Origin: Dipteronia dyeriana
Taxonomy: Eukaryota > Streptophyta > Magnoliopsida > Sapindales > Sapindaceae
Assembly (NCBI GenBank): GCA_032871835.1
Contig: CM065301.1
Location: 10,548,413 to 10,612,412 of the forward strand
DNA: 64,000 bases
Direction: 5' to 3'
The stretch's first letter is position 1. The number at the start of each line of letters is the position of its first letter. The notes below the pieces were generated by a model. The model was not told the origin of the DNA. It did no database searches and saw only the letters and a list, made by a program, of their open reading frames with translations. Positions 57,106 to 64,000 of the stretch are shown piece by piece. The position numbers and the translations under genes are program-made.

Positions 57106-58756
57106 GACGAGGATCGTCGAGGGATAGGTATGCCTGAGTACAATCTAACCTAGAGAAATCTGACCAAGAGAGGTCTAGTAGGGAGAGGTCGAGCCTGGAT
57201 ATACCCACTAGTGATATACCAAGCAGGGATACACCAAGTAAGGACAAGTCCCGTAAGGTGGAACCTGGTGAAAAGATCCCTGATAGTAAAGTGGCTAAAA
57301 CCATGGAGGGATCCTCCGCCCTTGATGCCATTCGTAAAAGAACGGAGGCTCCACGTGTTGCTGACCCTTTGTCATCCCAACTGAGGGTTGATTCTATCAT
57401 TTTGGATAAGGAAGAAGAGAATGATCAGGAGACCCCGTCTAACCTAATTTAAAGGGAAGAAAATATGTGATCTGGTGGATACAATGTCTTCTTCCCACCC
57501 ATCTGATCTGGTCAAGGCAATTGATCTGATAGTGCCTTCCACTTATCCTGAGCCTCTTTGGGTTCAAACTGACCGATCTTCTACAGATCTGTCCACACAT
57601 CACCTAGGGAATGCCTCATGTAGTTCTTTGTTAAACATCAAATAATCTTTAATGACTCTGACTCTAATGATGGTGGGCCAAACTCGGAGGCACAATTTTT
57701 TGATGAGGAGTTTCTTGATGCCACTGAAAAGCAAGCACTCCTCTCGGTGTTCAAATCGAGGACTGGTGTTGTAGTCAAGCTGGTTGAAGATGTAGAGGTG
57801 AGCCAATCTGGGAATGTCCCCTCTATTACACCTCCTGGTTCCCTTCCTCATGATGGTGTAAGTGGAGATCAAACCTCTGAGAGGAAAGGTTTTGAGGTCC
57901 CTACAATTGTCTCTCAGGTTGGAGAAGCTGATGGAGCTTTAGAAGTGTAAAATGTTACAAGCACGACCCTTCCAGCGGTACCCCCGACCATTACTGCATT
58001 TGGTCATGACAAACCTACTACAGCTCTCCTGATTGCCCTTGCTTTTGGGTCTTCCCATCTTCTCTATTCGAGTAGCTCTCATGTTGATCCCCTATTTATG
58101 CTTCGATCGATGTTGACTGGCGAGGGGTATATTGGCTACGGGTACTGGTGGGAAGCCAAAGCTGCCAGTACCTCCGAGCGGATCCGTATGATCTTCAACA
58201 ACGGAGTTTTTGTAAATGATTCATGTATTATCTCTTACATACGTGTTTGCCAGCTTTCTTACTTCTTTATTCTTCTTTCAGGTGGTGGAAGAGCTAACTC
58301 GAGCCTTGGCTGATCAGAAGAAACAGATTGCTGAGATATCTCAACTTAAAAAAGGCTCTTGTTGAGAAGAATGATGCTCTTAAGTATTTCTCTGCCAGTG
58401 CCTCTAAAGTTAAGCAGTACGAGTAGAAACCGAAGGTCTACACTGGGACTGAGGTTGCTCTGAGGAAGATCATAGTTAACGTTCAAAATATGGCATCTGT
58501 TGCTGAGACAACGAAGAGGGTCGTGAAGGCAGAACTGTGAAGCGCTGAGCTTGAATCTAGGGACATCCTGGCTGAAATAGCCATAGAAAAATTAAAAGTG
58601 GAGACCCTGATTGCCTAAAATACTCTTACTTATGCTCAACAAGTCATGCTTGAGACATAACAGGCATATGAGGAGGCTCGGATCCAATATGAGCATCTGG
58701 CGAAGGATCTAGAACAACAACAAGTCAGTATAGAGGTGTTTTCCCAGGAGACCAGG
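57106..58756 (+). pseudogene. Antisense ORF of the old Tat element, 3' part
   Basis: It resumes the frame broken at 23134 (PPPRSGRR across the removed insertion). An Arg/Ser/Asp-rich stretch follows at 57100-57260, then Glu/Val-rich parts. A probable intron lies at 58212-58281 (GTAAAT...CTTTCAG), followed by VVEELTRALADQKKQIAEI and a long Ala/Glu-rich coiled coil (LAEIAIEKLKVETLIA, YEEARIQYEHLAKDLEQQQ). Many in-frame stops. It is cut at 58756 by the second Sirevirus LTR. Confidence 0.65.
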
Positions 58757-59149
58757 TGAAAAATACGTACGAGGTTATACTAAACAACCTAAAGGGGGGA
58801 GGGGGTGAATAGGTTGTCTCTCACTTTTAACAATTCTTTCTAGACTAGTGACAAAACCTTAATAAGCATACAAATTAACATTCAACATGATTGTTATGAG
58901 AAAACAATATATTCAAGTATGTTCAAAACTCCACTCTTAGTGTACAAAACATACAACAAGAATCAATATATCTTATGAATAAATATATTCAATATAGATC
59001 AAAATTCCATAAGTTGTACTTACAGTATAACAATGTGGTACTTTACAACTTGAATGGAATATCACAAGATACAAAGATATCTAACATATACAAACAATAT
59101 TGTGTAAGGAAGTCAATTACAAATATGACAATATAAAAAATATCAATCA

Positions 59150-59186
59150 CACACACACACACACACACTCACACACACACACACAC

Positions 59187-59244
<58 letters not shown>
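59150..59244. repeat. Compound (CA)n/(TA)n microsatellite
   Basis: A CA/CACT run to about 59187 followed by a long TA run with one AA interruption, inside the Sirevirus LTR. Confidence 0.95.
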
Positions 59245-59250
<6 letters not shown>

Positions 59251-59417
59251 TAGGGATATAGAAAAGTTGACACAAGATATAATGTGGTAAACCTTCGAAG
59301 AGGAAACATCCACGAGTTAGTAACCACCGGCAAACAAAATCCACTAATAGATGAGAAAAGTATAATCTCTCAAGTGACCCATTCACCTAGAAACTACCCT
59401 CTTATCCTACTCATGAA

Positions 59418-60924
59418 TAGGGGTGGGCGTTGATTGGATCGGTTCATTTTTCCATAGAAACGATAAAAAAACGATAAAGTCCTGTTTTTGAAAAAGTGAA
59501 CCGATCCAATCAAATTGATATTTACCAACCGATAAAAAACAAACTAAATTGGACCGGTTCGATTCGGTTCGGTTTTTTTCGGTTTCGGGCCTTATGGGCC
59601 AAGAAACACAAAATATAGTGTCAAATTATATATATATATATATATTGATACAAAAGGCCCAACAAGCCCAATACCAAACAGTAACACCTAAACAAATAAC
59701 ACTGATTATATATAAAATTGAAAACAAATAAGCAATTCATCTTTGTGATAATGGTAAGAACGAATCTTTGTCTCCTTCTTGTGCAAGGTCTTGCCAACCA
59801 CATTCGCCGACATGTGAACCCCTATTGAAAACGCTTTACTAGCTTGTATCGTCTACTTTCGATCCCAGTTCTTGATTCCTTGAACATCAGCTTCTAAAAC
59901 CACCATTGCCTATTTTGATAACATGTCAGTAACAACATATATTCTCATAAACCCAAATTAATAATACAAATTCGAAAGCAAATCCTAAATATGTTATAGG
60001 ACAACATTTTAAGTAATTTAATACAGATATAGATTATCCAACTCTAAATTCTGATTCACATCAACATTAATGATCAATCTATATTTTCTAATTCCATCAA
60101 CAAGTTTCTAACTTTCTTCTATATTCAATTGGAAATTACAAATATGTATCTATAACTATTTAATGGACATTCACATACCTGGAATAACTTTGAGTGGAAT
60201 CATTCAAGCAGAGCATAATGGACATTGGATTATGCTCAATAGATAACCAAGTATAATCCGAAAACTCATGAAGAACAGATTCCAAAGTATTCCCAACAGT
60301 CAAATAAATATACTTATCAACATCAAAGAAAAAAGTCCAATTTGCAACGTGTCGGTGGCGGTGTAAACAATTGTTCACCACCAAGAGCTAGTTGTAATAT
60401 TACCCAACAAACGCTGCCTGAGCTCTGATGTCCTGCAATGTGGCCATCCTAGCTCGAATCCACGACTCCAACACCGCACTGACCTCAGGACAGTCAAGAC
60501 TAACCCTGGACCGCGATGAGGAGGCTGAAGGTCGTTGATGGTGGTGGAGTTGAGAAGGCCCAGATGGCGAGGTCAAACTCGAGAGAGACTTGTTTTATGG
60601 CGGGCTAGGTCGTTGATGGCCAGTCTCGACGTTAAGGAAATCAGACTTGAGAAGTTGGGAGAGAAAGAGAGATGTGTAGTGGGCTAGGTTGGAAGTTAGA
60701 ACTGATGACTGATGAAAAAAATGTATTTATACTCAATACTGGTTTGGTTTTACCAGTTTTGAGGAGTAAACCGAAAAAAAAAACCAAACCGGTCTGTTTT
60801 CTAAAAAAATAAACCGAATTAAACCAGTCAACCAACTAAAATTGGAAAAAAAACTGAATGGATCGGATCGGATCGGTTCGGTTTATCGGTTCGGTTCTGT
60901 TGGTCGGTTTTGTGCTCACCCCTA
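59418..60924. mobile_element. hAT-type DNA transposon, non-autonomous, 1507 bp
   Basis: It starts TAGGGGTGGGC and ends GCTCACCCCTA (inverted termini). CTCATGAA flanks it on both sides (59410-59417 and 60925-60932), a perfect 8-bp duplication typical of hAT. Subterminal regions are rich in GGATCGGTTC/CGGTTCGGTT words in both orientations, plausible transposase binding sites. No transposase frame is seen, so it depends on another element. Confidence 0.9.
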
Positions 60925-60949
60925 CTCATGAATATGTCACCCTCTTGCT

Positions 60950-61160
60950 CAACATTCTGAGGTTTCACACCTCATGTCAAGACTTCCTCACTCACCCTTC
61001 CGGATCCTCACAACCCTAGGCAAGACTTCCTTGCTTACCCTTCCGGATCCTCACGACCCTAGGCAAGACTTCCTTGCATGACATTCCGAGGTCTCCCACC
61101 TCTTGCCAAGACTTCCATGCTCAACAACATAGGTATCACACCTATTGTCAAGACTTTATT
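60950..61160. repeat. Imperfect tandem repeats in the second Sirevirus LTR
   Basis: Units with CAAGACTTCCTTGC and CCTTCCGGATCCTCAC recur about four to five times, the inverted counterpart of the arrays at 34815-35110 and 44317-44620. Confidence 0.75.
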
Positions 61161-62256
61161 CTCACAAGGCATCTAATTGATCATGAATGCAAAACGTAAA
61201 CAAGCACTCAACATAGAATAAGATGATCAACAAATTCTATGGAAACTAGAATTAATCAATGAGCACACAAAGTATATTTTCTAGTTTATAATCCAAAAAT
61301 GACACCACACAAGATGATGCATGAGCATATGGAATGTATGGTTTAGGTACACTCCATGAAGATCTAGACATAGACAATAAAGTTCACAAAACAAGATTGT
61401 CTAGATCTTATGCATGAATAAAAATCTAGAGCATGCCAAATTTCCAAAAACACACTTTAAACCTAGATTTTATTCATGTTACTAAAGCTTGAAATAAACA
61501 TGTTCATGAAGCACATAATCAAGACTTTAGAACTGAAACAAAAATGCTAGAAACACAAGATATGATCAATCAAATCTCTAGCAATCATTTAGAGCATATA
61601 TTCACAAAATAGTCAATTAAACTTAAATAGACTCTAAATACAAAATAAAATGTGCTAATCCTAGATCTATTCAACAAATGAGTTATAGCACATGATAAGA
61701 CTATTAATCATGAAAATAAATTCAATCAAAGCACAAATAGTCCTAGATAAGATGTTAGCACAATACAACTCACAATTATATGAAAACATAGGTTTAATTG
61801 AAACCTAACTCACAATCAAGTTTCTAATAAAACACAACTAGAATTTAATTGAAGATCTATCACTCATCAACATATTTTCAAGTCAAATACACACAAGTAG
61901 GAAGAATACCCAAGGTATTTGAACATTAGAATCAAGGAAATCAAAAGATAAACAAATACCTTGTCAATTTCGAGTACAGTATGAAAATGGTGTGATCCAC
62001 CAGAAAAATTGAACAAATGACTTCAAGGTTGCTTGGATATGATAGAGGACTTCAATAAGGAACTTCTCCAACTTGAATCACTCAAATCGGATGAGAAATG
62101 AGAGAGATATGGTGATTCAAAGTTGAGAGAAAAAACCTGGAAATTTTCTGCACTACATCTTCTTCTTCCTTGGATTCAAATGAGTGATAGAAGAGATATA
62201 TAAAGGAGAGGGAACAAAATAGCACGAAAGAAACAAACTACCCCCTTTGAGAATGC

Positions 62257-62335
62257 TTCCCCGAGATGGATTGTGGGCATCTCGGGGAAGCAAGGAGTTG
62301 TGGCCGAGATGGCCACGTGCCATCTCGGGCTTGCA
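62257..62335. repeat. Hairpin module in the second Sirevirus LTR
   Basis: CCCCGAGATG (62259-62268) pairs with CATCTCGGGG (62278-62287); GCCGAGATGGC and GCCATCTCGGGC follow at about 62301-62331. The position relative to the TATA-like box is the same as in element C, while the loop sequences differ. Confidence 0.75.
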
Positions 62336-63097
62336 CCATGTGATGGCCTTTAGCCTTGGTGCTCCTCCCTTGCGCTCCTCTCACGTTCTTCGACCGTTTT
62401 TTGGCCTCCAAACTCTGAATTCCAATCTGTTTATGGATTATGAACCATAACTCTCTCATGGACATGGACATATAAGATACTCAACCTATAAAATAAGAAT
62501 TCGACTTGATATATGAAGTACACAACATGACTGGAAAGTATCATAACTCTTGACTCGGAACTTGAAATCAATAGTATGAGTAACCGAAATGACCGGAACT
62601 CAATCAAGAATGATTTAAGACTAAAATCAAGTTCAATATCCATGTTTTACAAACATATACACATATAAACATAATTCACACTAGAATGCAAACTACATAG
62701 AGATAGTCTCCAATCATGCATTTTCCAAAACATGTTATTCTCATACCAATGCATGATCATTCAACTTCAAGTGTGTGAATGTGTTATAAATGATGCACAA
62801 TGATGTAGGGACACATAGGTATGATTTGTGTGTGTGTGCCTTAATAGTGCATAACAATGCAGGGACACAAATGTATGAATTGTGTGTGTGTGTGCCTAAG
62901 CCTTGAAAGAGAAATAAGGTCTTAATATACCTTTGTAGAACAATGAAGCACATTTCTCTTTGAAGACTTGAACTTGCTTGAATAGTTGTCTTTTCTTCTT
63001 TGAAGCTTGAATCATCATGAATCCTAGACAACTAAACAATACAAAGAAAGTGTTATTTTGATATAGAATAATGCCAACATAACTGACAAACCTAACA

Positions 63098-64000
63098 ATC
63101 TCCCCCTTTGGCAAATTCTATGTCAAAACACCTATACAAAATACTAAAATATACAACATGAAGATTGGTCACAAAATCACACCCTCACATTACAATGAGT
63201 TAATTCCTTAAGATTAATCTTCAACAAGTCTTGAACTTCTTCTTGATCTTCTCTTGTTGCCACCTAAAATCAACTTAAAGCACAAAGCATGTCCAAGAGA
63301 AAGACACATATGGCAATATATAATTATGGCAAGAATTAAACATTTAAATCCAAATGAATCATGTATCTCCCCCTTAATACATGCAATCTCAAAGATATTC
63401 TTAACCAAATGAAATCACAATATTACATGCCTTAAGAAGTTCAATACTTGACAAATATTCAAAGAAGATATACTAAAACAATATCATATTTCTCCCCTTT
63501 TTTGACATAAAATGATACCAAATAAAAAAAATGATATCTTGAGATCAGATAATGAAACAATTAGTGATCTCACATAATGTTTGGAGATGGATGCCTTACT
63601 TGAAGGATTGGTTTATTTCAAGCATCTAGCTCTCATATCTTCTCTCTTGATTCTAGTTTGCTTTCCATGTTAACCTAGCAAAGGTTATTCAAATCTATAC
63701 ACCATAACAAACTCATCAAGGTATAATGAACCACAAATGCATAAATTTTACTCTTAAGCATATAGGTCATTTCTACCAAGTTCAACAATTGCATTAACAA
63801 TCATATCAACCCTAAATATGAAGGAATTGGTATCAACGACAATCATATCAACTTCAAACATGAAAAGATTTGATTACAACCACAACTACTATCATTCAAA
63901 GTAAGGAGGAATTTTCTGCAATTACAATCAATTAAATTGATTAAAACTACAATTTCTATCACCCTATGCAAGGAGGAATTTTCTGCAACTATAACCAATT
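63098..64000 (-). mobile_element. Internal 3' part of the second Sirevirus-like element, cut by the window edge
   Basis: The polypurine tract AAAGGGGGAGA lies at about 63100-63112, and a second GGGGAGAAATATG phrase at about 63485-63500, matching the two in element C (42473 and 42068). No extra-ORF sequence is open here before the window ends; the frame at 63214-63408 has no recognisable content. Confidence 0.6.

Larger units (their letters stand above)
58757..63097 (-). mobile_element. 3' LTR of a second Sirevirus-like element (minus strand), split by a hAT element
   Basis: On the minus strand it starts TGTTAGGTTTGTC at 63097, preceded by AAAGGGGGAGA, and ends ACGTATTTTTCA at 58757 after AACCTATTCACCCCCTC. 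Removing the hAT insertion and its duplication leaves about 2.83 kb, collinear with the LTRs of element C. The flank CCAGG (58752-58756) should recur beyond the window at the element's other end. Frames at 62238-63114 are LTR sequence. Confidence 0.85.

Noticed and set aside
57600..57872. Minus-strand frame of 90 codons
   Set aside because: It overlaps the antisense ORF of the old Tat element in the opposite orientation and has no domain.

Overview
The window looks like nuclear DNA of a flowering plant, probably a eudicot. It is AT-rich, carries one gene with ordinary plant GT-AG introns, and is otherwise mostly plant-type transposable elements: Tat-lineage Ty3/gypsy, Sirevirus-like Ty1/copia, Mutator-like, hAT, Harbinger-like MITEs and tRNA-derived SINEs. 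The species cannot be named from the sequence.

Left part (1-21 kb): a Mutator-like element with a near-perfect 9-bp target-site duplication (798-3711); one apparently intact host gene on the minus strand, a nine-exon S28 serine peptidase of the lysosomal Pro-X carboxypeptidase type (4297-8359, 510 aa, catalytic Ser193/Asp432/His457); a second Mutator-like element (10820-12573); an LTR remnant; several small elements with Pol III A/B boxes; and a solo LTR inside a degenerate Harbinger-like element.

Right part (about 21-64 kb): one nested transposon stack, resolved by matching target-site duplications. An old Tat-element antisense reading frame (21899-23134 continuing at 57106-58756) was split by a solo LTR of family H (23135-57100, TSD TGGTC). 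That LTR was split by a Tat gypsy element on the minus strand, here called B (24289-56110, TSD CATAT). B was then hit three times: by another H solo LTR in its 3' LTR (25121-27273, TSD GGCTT), by a Sirevirus-like element C between its integrase and second RNase H (32948-45066, TSD TAATC), and by a rearranged H element in its reverse transcriptase (46503-51578, TSD ACTAA). C itself holds a truncated B-family fragment (35119-37101) and a B-family solo LTR (37741-38860, TSD AACTC). On the right the old Tat frame is interrupted by the LTR of a second Sirevirus on the minus strand (58757-63097, running out of the window), which carries a 1.5-kb hAT element (59418-60924, TSD CTCATGAA).

Removing the insertions restores the expected order of B on the minus strand: 5' LTR, PBS, gag, protease, RT, RNase H, archaeal-type RNase H, integrase, tandem repeats, an antisense ORF with intron-like interruptions, 3' LTR. 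All retroelement reading frames are broken, so the S28 peptidase is the only gene I regard as probably functional. The most interesting signals are the spliced-looking antisense ORF present in two Tat copies, the hairpin module conserved in the Sirevirus LTRs, and the pol-less Sirevirus with a nearly intact extra ORF.
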